Positions 16,701 to 24,239 of a stretch of 32,773 nt of DNA are shown piece after piece. The notes under the pieces were generated by a model, which had not been told where the DNA came from, did no database searches, and saw only the letters and a program-made list of their open reading frames with translations. Within the stretch, counting starts at the first letter, position 1, and each line of letters begins with the position of its first letter. The stretch comes from CAYYJS01 sp964472315. Its GTDB lineage: Bacteria > Verrucomicrobiota > Kiritimatiellia > UBA8416. Where the stretch lies: positions 1 through 32,773 of the forward strand of contig CAYYJS010000036.1 in the NCBI GenBank assembly GCA_964472315.1, read 5' to 3'. A program made the position numbers and the translations under genes.

Positions 16701-16945
16701 AAGTGCACGAAGGCCGCCCCAACATCGACGATGCGATGCGCGACGGCAAGATCCAGCTTGTCATCAACACCCCATCCGGGAAGATGAGTCTGACCGACGA
16801 CTCATACATCCGGAAGACGGCCATCCGGCACAAGATCCCGTACATCACAACCATCACGGCCGCGCTGGCGACCGTGGAAGGCATTGCCGCCCGGCTCGCG
16901 GGCGATGCCGATGTGAGGGCGCTGCAGGACTACCATGCGGGGTGA
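13745..16945 (+). CDS. carB: Carbamoyl phosphate synthase large subunit
   Basis: A 1066-residue protein, full length. ATG 13745 is preceded by GGAAAGGGAG. Two homologous ATP-grasp halves are evident. The first (from about 10) contains [41 protein letters not shown] and [18 protein letters not shown], and makes carboxyphosphate and carbamate. The second (from about 556) contains [45 protein letters not shown] and [10 protein letters not shown], and makes carbamoyl phosphate. The C-terminal MGS-like domain (about 935-1066) would bind UMP or other effectors. With glutaminase subunit CarA (not in this window) it feeds pyrimidine and arginine synthesis. pyrK and pyrD of the same pathway lie 10 kb downstream. 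Confidence 0.98.
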   Translation: [1066 protein letters not shown]

Positions 16946-16961
16946 GGCGGAGCCACCCGGG

Positions 16962-18083
16962 CTACAGTTCTTTCAGGAGACCGACGCGGAGGCTGGAGGC
17001 GCTGCCGACTCCGGCTTCCAGATACCACTTCAGACCCAGTACGGTGACGCTGGCGCCGCCCGAGACAACGACCGGGTGCGTACGCTCGAACTCGATATCG
17101 AACGTCTCGCCGGCGATGCGGATGCCGGCGTCGAGGTCGGTTTCGATGAATGGGTAGACACTGACGCCGGCATAGACCGACCAATCCTTCCGGGCATAGG
17201 TCAGGTCGATGCCGACACGGATGGAGGTCTCGGTCAGCGAGGCATCGCGGCTGAAGGTTGTGAACTGGAAGTTCGTGGTGACCGACACGGGTTGGATATT
17301 CGTCACGCCCTCCGCGACGTTGGTCGAGAATGTGGTTGTGACACCCGAGATTCCGACCGCCGAGTAATCGAGGGCATAGTCTTCCTGGCGGTAGCCGACC
17401 TCGCCCGTCAGATGCGCCGTCCATGCGCCGTCCTCAAAGACCGGAATGCGCGTGGCCAGCGAGATGAACCAACCGCGTCCGTCCCCCAGCGTCGCGTCCG
17501 CGAAATCCTCGTTGCCGGCGAGCGTATGATCCCATTCGGCGCCCGTGACCACGCCGGCGCGCGCGCCGAAGCAGCGGTGTCCGAAGACGAGGGCGAGCGC
17601 GCTGCGGTCGACGGTTTCCTCCGTACCCGAGCCGATGCCGTCGATCTCCCAGTCGTACAGCGTGCGGTTGAAGAGGTCGACGTCGGCGCCGAAAAAGAGG
17701 CCCTTCCAGACAGGAATCGAGGCCGGGACGGGCGCCCTGGTGGTGGCGGCCGCGCCGCCGGCCGTTTCCGCGATGCCGACGATCGTGAAGACGCCGTCGC
17801 CGACCTCGATCATCCGGCCGAGGGTGAGTTCGTAAACGCCGAAAATCGCGGCCGGGTTGGCCGTCGAAACGAGGTTGAACGTCCGGCCCTGGCGGACCTG
17901 CAGTTGGAACGTGCCGGTATCGGTGCGCACGAGCGCGCCATTTTGAAAGGCGAACGGGCCGAACGTCGTGCCTGTGCGCAGGGACTCCAGCCGGAACAGC
18001 AGGTCCGCCCCCCGGACGGATGTGGCGGAAAGGCCTGCCGTCGCGAGCAGGTACAGCAGGATCGTCAGCGGGCGCATCGTCAT
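16962..18083 (-). CDS. Secreted two-part protein with C-terminal outer-membrane barrel-like region
   Basis: A 373-residue protein of unrecognised family. A signal peptide occupies about residues 1-25 (LTILLYLLATAGLSATSVRGA-D). Residues about 28-105 form a small beta-rich unit (FRLESLRTGTTFGPFAF...GALVRTDTGTFQLQVRQGRTFNLV). Residues from about 125 look like an outer-membrane beta barrel with alternating hydrophobic residues and aromatic girdles, although the last residue is leucine rather than the usual Phe. The start overlaps the stop of the channel gene by 4 bases (ATGA on the minus strand), so the two are coupled. An envelope partner for the osmolyte/ion channel is a reasonable inference, nothing more. 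Confidence 0.65.
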   Translation of the reverse strand: MTMRPLTILLYLLATAGLSATSVRGADLLFRLESLRTGTTFGPFAFQNGALVRTDTGTFQLQVRQGRTFNLVSTANPAAIFGVYELTLGRMIEVGDGVFTIVGIAETAGGAAATTRAPVPASIPVWKGLFFGADVDLFNRTLYDWEIDGIGSGTEETVDRSALALVFGHRCFGARAGVVTGAEWDHTLAGNEDFADATLGDGRGWFISLATRIPVFEDGAWTAHLTGEVGYRQEDYALDYSAVGISGVTTTFSTNVAEGVTNIQPVSVTTNFQFTTFSRDASLTETSIRVGIDLTYARKDWSVYAGVSVYPFIETDLDAGIRIAGETFDIEFERTHPVVVSGGASVTVLGLKWYLEAGVGSASSLRVGLLKEL

Positions 18084-19597
18084 CGCGGGGTCTCCCTTGC
18101 GTTACAGTCCAGACGGAAGAACCGCCGGATTCTCGAAAGCAACACCGTTTCCGAAACGGCGGACGGTTTCTTGTCGGCGGTATGGGTGGCGTCGGTCTGT
18201 TCCTGCTGGCGTCGCGCCAGCACGGCGGCCAGGGCGGCGGCGAGTTTCTCGTGCGTGGCCAGAATGGCGCCCAGGGCCGTATGTGACAGGATCAACACGG
18301 TGGTGTCGTCCGCGGCGGTGACGGTGGCGCTGCGCTTGGCGCCGGTCAGCATGCTCATTTCGCCGAAGAAATCGCCGGCCTGGAGCGTGGCGAGGGTCGT
18401 GGTGTGGCCGTCCGCGTCCACGCTGACGCGGACTCGTCCGGTCATGACGATGTAGAACGTCTGGCCGTCCTCGCCCTGGCGGACGAGCTGCTCGCCGGCC
18501 GCGAACACACGCTCGACCAGCGCCCCGGCGAGCTGTTCTCTTTCCGTCGCCGACAGGGGGGCGAAGAAATCCACCGCGTTGAGCAGCGCGAGCCGCGCGT
18601 CGGTGTCGCGTTGCCGTTGCCGCGCCTCCTCGTCCGCCGTAACCTGACGCACGTTGACATCGCGGATCGGGAACGGGATGACGATGTCCTCGCGCTTGAA
18701 GTGGTACCAGACCTGGTACATGACTTTGCTCTGGATCTGATTGATCTCGCCGAAGTCGCGGATGTGGAACGTCATCCGGTAGTCGATCGCGAAGTCGCTA
18801 TAGGCGATCAGACGGACATCCGGCTCGGGAGTTGCGAGCACGTCCGGCACGCTTTTCAGCACATCGAAAAGGACGCGGCGCACCTTGTTCGGCGGCACGC
18901 CGTAATTCACGCCAACGTTGAGGTAGCAGCCGTGGATGCCGGTGGGACGCGAGTAGTTGACGATGGCGTCGCGGGAGATGGTGGAATTGGGTATGATGAC
19001 GTGATCGTCCATCTTCGTACGCAGGCAGGTGGCGCGCCAGCTCATGTCCACGACGCGGCCCGTGTGGCCGCCGACTTCCACCCAGTCGCCGATGGTGAAG
19101 GGGCTTTCGGTATTCATGGCCAGACCCGAGATCAGGTTGCCGAGCGTGTCCTGGCTGGCGTTGCCGAGGATGTAGCCGACGACGATCGACGAGACGGCCA
19201 GGACGTTCAGGTTGACCTGCGGGAAGATGGCCCGGACGATCAGGAGCAGGGCCACGAGCGTGAGCACCCACCGCACGATATCGCGCAGCACGAGCGGCAC
19301 CGGCACGTCGCGTCGGCGCGGCACCATGACTTCGAAGATCCAGAAATCGAGCACGCGCAGGCCGATATAGACGGACAGGAACAGTAGTACGACGCGCACC
19401 CAGTTGATGGCGTCCGCATGCAGCGCGGCCAGCGGCGACGCGAGGAACAGGTTGGCACCCACCATGACGGAGAGCGGATGGAGACCGAGGGAGAGGCGGG
19501 CGAAGACCGGCGCGCGGCCCGCCAGCAGTCGCAGCGTCAGAAAGACGGCCAGGCAGAAGAACCCGAACCAGACGAACGGCATGGCCGTTGAACCCAT
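18080..19597 (-). CDS. MscS-family channel with C-terminal cyclic-nucleotide-binding domain (bCNG-like)
   Basis: A 505-residue inner-membrane protein with an excellent ribosome binding site (CAGGAGGG, 6 bases before ATG). Four hydrophobic segments lie in the first 160 residues. The pore-lining helix includes YILGNASQDTLGNLISGLAMN and is followed by the MscS beta domain (FTIGDWVEVGGHTGRVVDMSWRATCLRTKMDDHVIIPNS). The alpha/beta vestibule runs to about 340. A complete cyclic-nucleotide-binding fold follows (about 350-460) with the phosphate-binding cassette GDFFGEMSMLTGAKRSATV. Such proteins form the bacterial cyclic-nucleotide-gated branch of MscS. It follows galK by 58 bases and is coupled to a barrel-like protein. 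Confidence 0.92.
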   Translation of the reverse strand: MGSTAMPFVWFGFFCLAVFLTLRLLAGRAPVFARLSLGLHPLSVMVGANLFLASPLAALHADAINWVRVVLLFLSVYIGLRVLDFWIFEVMVPRRRDVPVPLVLRDIVRWVLTLVALLLIVRAIFPQVNLNVLAVSSIVVGYILGNASQDTLGNLISGLAMNTESPFTIGDWVEVGGHTGRVVDMSWRATCLRTKMDDHVIIPNSTISRDAIVNYSRPTGIHGCYLNVGVNYGVPPNKVRRVLFDVLKSVPDVLATPEPDVRLIAYSDFAIDYRMTFHIRDFGEINQIQSKVMYQVWYHFKREDIVIPFPIRDVNVRQVTADEEARQRQRDTDARLALLNAVDFFAPLSATEREQLAGALVERVFAAGEQLVRQGEDGQTFYIVMTGRVRVSVDADGHTTTLATLQAGDFFGEMSMLTGAKRSATVTAADDTTVLILSHTALGAILATHEKLAAALAAVLARRQQEQTDATHTADKKPSAVSETVLLSRIRRFFRLDCNARETPR

Positions 19598-19655
19598 ATT
19601 CTCCCTCCTGTGCGTTCCCGCGTTTCTCTAATCATGCCGGTTCGGCGTCGCGGGC

Positions 19656-20837
19656 TCAAATGAAATCCGGTTGGATTGTCGCGGCGCCGTCGGACGGGGT
19701 GATGACCCGGATGCCGCAGGGATGCCCGAACCGGCGCGCGTAAGGCCCGGCCAGGGCATGTCCGACTGTTTCCGCGTCGCGCGGGTGTACCAGCGCCACG
19801 ACGCTGCCGCCGAACCCCCCGCCGGACAGGCGGGCGCCGAGGACGCCCGGGATGCGCTTGCAGAGGTCGACGACGAAATCGAGCTCGGCGCAGGAGTTCT
19901 CGAAGTAATGGATCGAACTGGCGTGGGAGTCGAACATCAGGGCGCCGAATGCGGCCAGATCGCCGGTCCGCAGAAGTGCGCGGCCGTTCACGACGCGTTC
20001 GTCCTCGCCGATCGGGTGCGCCGAACGCCGTGCCGCCAGGGGGTCCATGCCGCCCTGGTGCGCTTCCCATTCGGCCCATGTGACGTCGCGCAGGGCGGTG
20101 ACCGGGTGGTCGAGTACCTTCGCGAAGTGGGCGGTGGCGGCTTCGCACTTGGCGCGGCGTTCGTTGTAGACGCCGTCGACCAGGGCATGTTTGGCGTTCG
20201 TGTTGCAGACGATGAAACAGGCGTCCTCGCCCAGAGGCACGGTGGAGACGTCCAGCGAACGGAAGTCGGTCATGACGAGCGACCCCCGTCGGCCGAAGAG
20301 GCTCGACACCTGATCGAGCAGGCCGCACTTCACGCCGGCGTAATTGTGTTCGGCCGCCTGGCCGATGCGGGCGAGTTCGAGTTTCGGCACATCGAGGCCG
20401 TAGAGCGCGCCGAGGGCGAGTCCGGTGGACATTTCCAGCGCCGCCGAACTGGAGAGACCGGATCCGAGCGGGACGTTCCCGAGGAAAAGCCCGTTGAACC
20501 CGGTCGTCAGGCCGGAACGGTCGCGCAGACCGGCGAACACGCCCTTCACGTAGTTGGCCCAAACGGTGTCGCCATGCGGGGCGGGGTTGGCGACCGTGAA
20601 GGGCGCCTGCCGCATCAGGTCGCCGGCCACGACACGGCAGTCGTCGCAACCCGACGGCGCCGCCAGGAAGAAGATCCCGGCGTCGATCGCCGCCGAGAGG
20701 ACAAAGCCCTCGTTATAGTCGGTGTGGTTGCCGAGAACTTCGACGCGGCCGGGGGCATAGGCCGCGGCCGTGGGCCGGGCGCCGAAGACGGACGTGAACC
20801 GGCTGAGCGCTTCCTCGAAGACGGGACGGTTTAGCAT
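19656..20837 (-). CDS. galK: Galactokinase (GHMP kinase family), variant sugar-binding motif
   Basis: A 393-residue protein. GHMP signatures are intact: substrate loop APGRVEVLGNHTDYNEG (28-44), ATP loop PLGSGLSSSAALE, the catalytic-Asp region KCGLLDQVSS and C-terminal LSGGGFGGSVVALV. Canonical galactokinases read GRVNLIGEHTDY; here Asn becomes Glu33 and the sugar-contacting Glu becomes Asn37, an apparent swap. It should phosphorylate galactose at C1, but a related sugar cannot be excluded. It begins 6 bases after the phosphohexomutase gene, so both are in one operon. No galT or galE is present in the window. Confidence 0.88.
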   Translation of the reverse strand: MLNRPVFEEALSRFTSVFGARPTAAAYAPGRVEVLGNHTDYNEGFVLSAAIDAGIFFLAAPSGCDDCRVVAGDLMRQAPFTVANPAPHGDTVWANYVKGVFAGLRDRSGLTTGFNGLFLGNVPLGSGLSSSAALEMSTGLALGALYGLDVPKLELARIGQAAEHNYAGVKCGLLDQVSSLFGRRGSLVMTDFRSLDVSTVPLGEDACFIVCNTNAKHALVDGVYNERRAKCEAATAHFAKVLDHPVTALRDVTWAEWEAHQGGMDPLAARRSAHPIGEDERVVNGRALLRTGDLAAFGALMFDSHASSIHYFENSCAELDFVVDLCKRIPGVLGARLSGGGFGGSVVALVHPRDAETVGHALAGPYARRFGHPCGIRVITPSDGAATIQPDFI

Positions 20838-20843
20838 GGCGCG

Positions 20844-22166
20844 TTAACCCCGGATCCTGGCGAGCAGTTCGTCGCGCTTCGCGGTCATGCGCGCGGCGGT
20901 CTTGGCTTCCAGGTTCAGTCGCACGAGAGGCTCGGTGTTGGACATGCGGACGTTGAACCACCAGTCGTCGAACTCGACGCTGACCCCGTCCAGTTCATAG
21001 AGACGCCCCTTTGGTCCGTACGTGGCGCGCATCCGGTCCAGCACGGCGCCGGCATCGGCGACCGTCGAGTTGATCTCGCCGCTGGCGTGGTAACGCTGGA
21101 TCGGGCGGATCAGTTCGGAAAGCGGCTTGTCCGAGCGGCTGACGATGTTGGCCACGCAGATGGCGGCGAGGCTGGAGCTTTCGGTGAAGAAATTGTCGCG
21201 GAAGTAGTAGTGCCCCGAGAGTTCGCCCGCGAAAATGGCGTTGTGCTCGCGCATCTGCTGCTTGATGAAGGCGTGCCCGACGCGGCTCATCATGGGTGTG
21301 CCGCCGTTGGCCAGGATGACCTCCTTGACCGCCCAACTGCTGCGCAGATCGTAGAAGATCACGCCCTTTTCGTGGCCGAGCAGATCTTCGGCGATCAGGG
21401 CGGTGATGATATCCATGGGCACGATCGCGCCGCGCTCGTCGACGAAGCCGACGCGATCGGCGTCGCCGTCGAAGGCGATGCCGAAGTCGTACTTGCCGTG
21501 GCGCACATGGTCGCGCAGCGCATCGAGCGTTTCGTGGTCGAGGGGATTCGCCTCATGGTTCGGGAACGTGCCGTCCAGCACGTCGAACAGCGGATCGACG
21601 TCCAGGATGCCGCGGAGCACGTTGACCTCGTAGACGCCCATGGCATTGGCCATATCGGCGGCGATGCGCACGGGGCGCGCGAAGTCGGCGTGCTTGCGGA
21701 TGGCGGCGATGTAGGCATCGACGATGTCGTGCGTGCGCACCGTGCCGGGCGTTGGCGCGGGCGGGGCGAAGCTGCCGTCGGCGACGATCCGCTCGATGTC
21801 GGCGATACCGGTGGCGCCGCTGATCGGGACGGCATTGGCGCGCGACAGCTTGAAGCCGTTCCACTCGCCGGGATTGTGCGAGGCGGTGATCATGATGCCC
21901 GCATCGGCGCCGAGCGTGCCGTTGCCGAAGTAGGACATGGGCGTGGAACACAGCCCGAGATCGATCACGTCGGCGCCCTGCATCGTGAGGCCCCGGGCGA
22001 GGGCGTCGAAAAGCGGCCGCGAATGCGGCCGCATATCGCGACCGACGACCACCTTGCGGCAGTTCAGCAGCGTCGCGAAGGCCCGTCCGATCCGGTGCGC
22101 CATCTGTTCGTCCAGCGTCTTGCCGTAGATTCCGCGAATATCGTATGCCTTGAAAATACCGGCCAT
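20844..22166 (-). CDS. Phosphomannomutase/phosphoglucomutase (alpha-D-phosphohexomutase)
   Basis: A 440-residue protein. ATG 22166 is chosen because GGAG lies 8 bases ahead; the ATG at 22172 would have only 2 bases. All four family elements are present: N-terminal FKAYDIRGIYG, phosphoserine loop MITASHNPGEWNGFK (near residue 95), metal loop AFDGDADRVGFVD (near 233), sugar loop GELSGHYYFRD and phosphate loop VRMSNTEPLVRLN. It interconverts hexose 6- and 1-phosphates for nucleotide-sugar synthesis, which connects to galactokinase downstream (6-base gap) and to exopolysaccharide. Mannose versus glucose preference cannot be decided from sequence alone. Confidence 0.94.
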   Translation of the reverse strand: MAGIFKAYDIRGIYGKTLDEQMAHRIGRAFATLLNCRKVVVGRDMRPHSRPLFDALARGLTMQGADVIDLGLCSTPMSYFGNGTLGADAGIMITASHNPGEWNGFKLSRANAVPISGATGIADIERIVADGSFAPPAPTPGTVRTHDIVDAYIAAIRKHADFARPVRIAADMANAMGVYEVNVLRGILDVDPLFDVLDGTFPNHEANPLDHETLDALRDHVRHGKYDFGIAFDGDADRVGFVDERGAIVPMDIITALIAEDLLGHEKGVIFYDLRSSWAVKEVILANGGTPMMSRVGHAFIKQQMREHNAIFAGELSGHYYFRDNFFTESSSLAAICVANIVSRSDKPLSELIRPIQRYHASGEINSTVADAGAVLDRMRATYGPKGRLYELDGVSVEFDDWWFNVRMSNTEPLVRLNLEAKTAARMTAKRDELLARIRG

Positions 22167-22199
22167 CGTCATGTCTCCAGGGTTGCGTTTCGGTATCGT

Positions 22200-22218
22200 C
22201 TTCCCGGAAACCGGGAAG
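22200..22218. promoter_or_regulatory. Perfect 8-bp palindrome in the phosphohexomutase/der intergenic region
   Basis: CTTCCCGG-AAA-CCGGGAAG is a perfect 8-bp inverted repeat with a 3-base centre, 34 bases before the phosphohexomutase start. It lies at or just after the transcription start predicted for that operon. It could be an operator or a 5' stabilising hairpin. Confidence 0.45.
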
Positions 22219-22223
22219 GCGGC

Positions 22224-22252
22224 ATCCTAGAGGGAACCCCCGTCGGCTGCAA
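22224..22252 (-). promoter_or_regulatory. Possible promoter of the phosphohexomutase-galK operon
   Basis: On the minus strand TTGCAG (22247-22252) is followed by 17 bases and TAGGAT (22224-22229). The match is moderate. The predicted start falls on the adjacent palindrome. Confidence 0.35.
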
Positions 22253-22315
22253 GAACGAAGCGGGTTCTCCGTGCAGGCTTTCCTTATGGCGCCGGGTGTG
22301 GCACACTGTCGCGCC

Positions 22316-24004
22316 ATGACAACAGACCATCCCAAGGCGCGCAATCGGGTGGTGGCCATCGTCGGCCGCCCCAATGTCGGCAAGTCGGCCCTGTTCAACC
22401 GTCTGGCGGGGCGACGGCTGGCCATCGTCCATGCCGAGCCCGGCGTCACGCGCGATCGGTTGATGCGCGATGTGCTGTGGAATGACGAACGCCTTGAACT
22501 GATCGATACCGGCGGCGTCTGCAACGCGGACGGTTCCCAGGCGCGCGACCGCATCGAGGCCGGTATCCGGCAGCAGGTCGATGCCGCCCTTGGCGATGCC
22601 GGGGTCGCGATCCTGGTGGTCGATCTCGCGGCGGGGCCGCATCCGTTGGACGAGGATGTGGCCGGCCTGCTGCGCGGCAGCGGGTGCCGTATCGTGGTGG
22701 CGGCCAACAAGGCCGACACGCATGAGCGCGACGACGACGCGCACGCCTTCGCCGGTCTGGGATTTCCCGTGTTCCCGGTCTCGGCGTTGCACAACCGCGG
22801 TATCGGCGATCTCACCGACGCCGTGCTGGCGATGCTGCCCGCGACCGTCGACCGGTCGGTGACCGAGCCGCTGCGCGTCGCGGTCGTCGGACGGCCCAAT
22901 GTCGGCAAGAGTTCGTACATCAACCGGCTGCTGCGGAACGAGCGGGTTATCGTATCCGACGTGCCCGGCACCACGCGCGACAGCATCGACATCCCGTTCA
23001 TGGTCGGCAGCGGCAGTCAGGCGCGGCACTACGTGCTCGTCGATACCGCCGGCATGCGCCGTGCCGGGAAGGTGTCGACCGCCGTCGAGAAGTTCAGCCT
23101 CTTCCGGGCCGAACAGAGCATCCGCGGGGCGAACGTGGTGGTGCTCGTGCTCGATGCCGTGCGGGGCCCGACGGCGCAGGACAAGAAGATCGCGGCGTTG
23201 ATCCAGGAACACCGGAAGGGCTGTCTGCTGCTGGTCAATAAATGGGACCTGGCGATGGACGAGGTGACGCAGCGCAAATACGGACCGGCCATTCAGGCGA
23301 CGATGCCGTTCATGGGGTACTGCCCGATCGTGTTCGCGTCGGCCGAGACCGGGTTTAACATCCGGCGCACGATCGACACGATCGACCACGTGGCGGCGCA
23401 AATCCGCATCGACCTGCCGACCGGCGTGCTCAACCGGGCCATCGGCAAGGCCTACGCGAAGATCCGTCCGCCGTCGTTCCGCGGCAAAGCGTTGAAGATC
23501 TACTACGGCGCGCAGGTCGGCGTGGACCCGTTGCGCATTCGTCTTTTTGTGAACAACCCCGAGGCCGTGCGCGTTCAGTACACCGACTACCTGATCCGGT
23601 CCCTGCGCGAGCAGTTCGGGCTCGAGGGCGCTCCCCTCGTGATCCAGTACCAGAGCCGGCGGGAAGAGCGGAAGGGCGCGGACGGGGACGGGCATCGCCG
23701 CGCGGGCGACGGGACGGCGCCGGCGCCCCGGCACAGGCCGGTGCGCAAGACCGGGACGGGGGACGCACGCAGGCCGGATCGCAAGACCGGGATGGGGGAT
23801 GGGCGCAGGCCGGATCGCAAGACCGGGCCGGGGGACGCACGCAGGCCGGATCGCAAGACCGGGCCGGGGGATGGGCGCAAGCCGGTGCGCGAGACCGGGC
23901 CGGGGGATGCGCGCAGGGCGGATCGCGAGACCGGGGCTGGGGGTGGGCGAAAGACCGTGGCGCGGGAACGGAAGGGTCGGCGGCGCATGGGCCCGCGGCG
24001 GTAG
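22316..24004 (+). CDS. der: Ribosome-assembly GTPase Der (EngA) with a repetitive basic tail
   Basis: A 562-residue protein from ATG 22316; no good Shine-Dalgarno exists for this or for upstream alternatives at 22271 and 22286. Two tandem GTPase domains each have G1 GRPNVGKS (about 16-23 and about 195-202). The first has ANKADTHE and the second PGTTRDSID, DTAGMRR and NKWD. The KH-like domain (about 360-445) is intact (TGVLNRAIGKAYAKIRPPSFRGKALKIYYGAQ). It acts in 50S subunit maturation. Beyond the usual length of about 450 residues is a tail of over 100 residues, highly basic, built from six 12-residue repeats and ending GRRRMGPRR. The repeated tail probably binds RNA; this is inference. Confidence 0.95.
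   Translation: MTTDHPKARNRVVAIVGRPNVGKSALFNRLAGRRLAIVHAEPGVTRDRLMRDVLWNDERLELIDTGGVCNADGSQARDRIEAGIRQQVDAALGDAGVAILVVDLAAGPHPLDEDVAGLLRGSGCRIVVAANKADTHERDDDAHAFAGLGFPVFPVSALHNRGIGDLTDAVLAMLPATVDRSVTEPLRVAVVGRPNVGKSSYINRLLRNERVIVSDVPGTTRDSIDIPFMVGSGSQARHYVLVDTAGMRRAGKVSTAVEKFSLFRAEQSIRGANVVVLVLDAVRGPTAQDKKIAALIQEHRKGCLLLVNKWDLAMDEVTQRKYGPAIQATMPFMGYCPIVFASAETGFNIRRTIDTIDHVAAQIRIDLPTGVLNRAIGKAYAKIRPPSFRGKALKIYYGAQVGVDPLRIRLFVNNPEAVRVQYTDYLIRSLREQFGLEGAPLVIQYQSRREERKGADGDGHRRAGDGTAPAPRHRPVRKTGTGDARRPDRKTGMGDGRRPDRKTGPGDARRPDRKTGPGDGRKPVRETGPGDARRADRETGAGGGRKTVARERKGRRRMGPRR
23744..23959 (+). repeat. Six 36-bp tandem repeats encoding the Der tail
   Basis: Units start at 23744, 23780, 23816, 23852, 23888 and 23924, all 36 bases and all in frame. 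Each encodes R(K/E)TGxG(D/G)(A/G)R(R/K)xx. Nucleotide identity between neighbours is high, and the first three differ at only a few bases. This implies recent unequal exchange or slippage. Confidence 0.92.
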
Positions 24005-24210
24005 GCGAAGAAGTCGGCCGCGGGGAGCATCCGGGCGACATCTGGCGTCCCGGGACCGGGGTTCGAAGCCGCAAACGGTTGGCGCGAGGGGCATTTTTCG
24101 GGGTTTTTGCCGTCGACGAAATTAAGGTTTCATTTTTCCTTGAGCCCCCTACAGGTAGTAGGCATAGTCGCGTTTGAAGGCAAGGGGTAGCATATCTTGT
24201 GTTTCTATCG

Positions 24211-24216
24211 TATAAT
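24211..24216 (+). promoter_or_regulatory. -10 element of the nrdJ promoter
   Basis: A perfect TATAAT lies 23 bases before the nrdJ ATG, in a locally AT-rich stretch of an otherwise GC-rich 235-base gap. The corresponding -35 region (around 24187-24193, GTAGCAT) is poor, which suggests that an activator or other control is needed. Nothing else definite is visible in the gap between der and nrdJ. Confidence 0.5.
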
Positions 24217-24239
24217 GGGTTCAGCGGGAGTGGCTTAGG

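Noticed and set aside
23744..23959. CRISPR array
   Set aside because: The regularly spaced units are contiguous and in frame within der, with no unique spacers and no cas genes nearby.
23430..24074. Cysteine/proline-rich repetitive minus-strand frame
   Set aside because: It is only the antisense reading of the 36-bp repeats in the der tail.
24187..24202. NrdR box upstream of nrdJ
   Set aside because: The right half (CATATCTTGTGT) resembles the NrdR consensus, but the left half does not, and no second box is visible at the expected spacing.
24005..24239. Cobalamin riboswitch ahead of nrdJ
   Set aside because: I could not identify the conserved B12-box or an adequate structured region in the 235-base gap.
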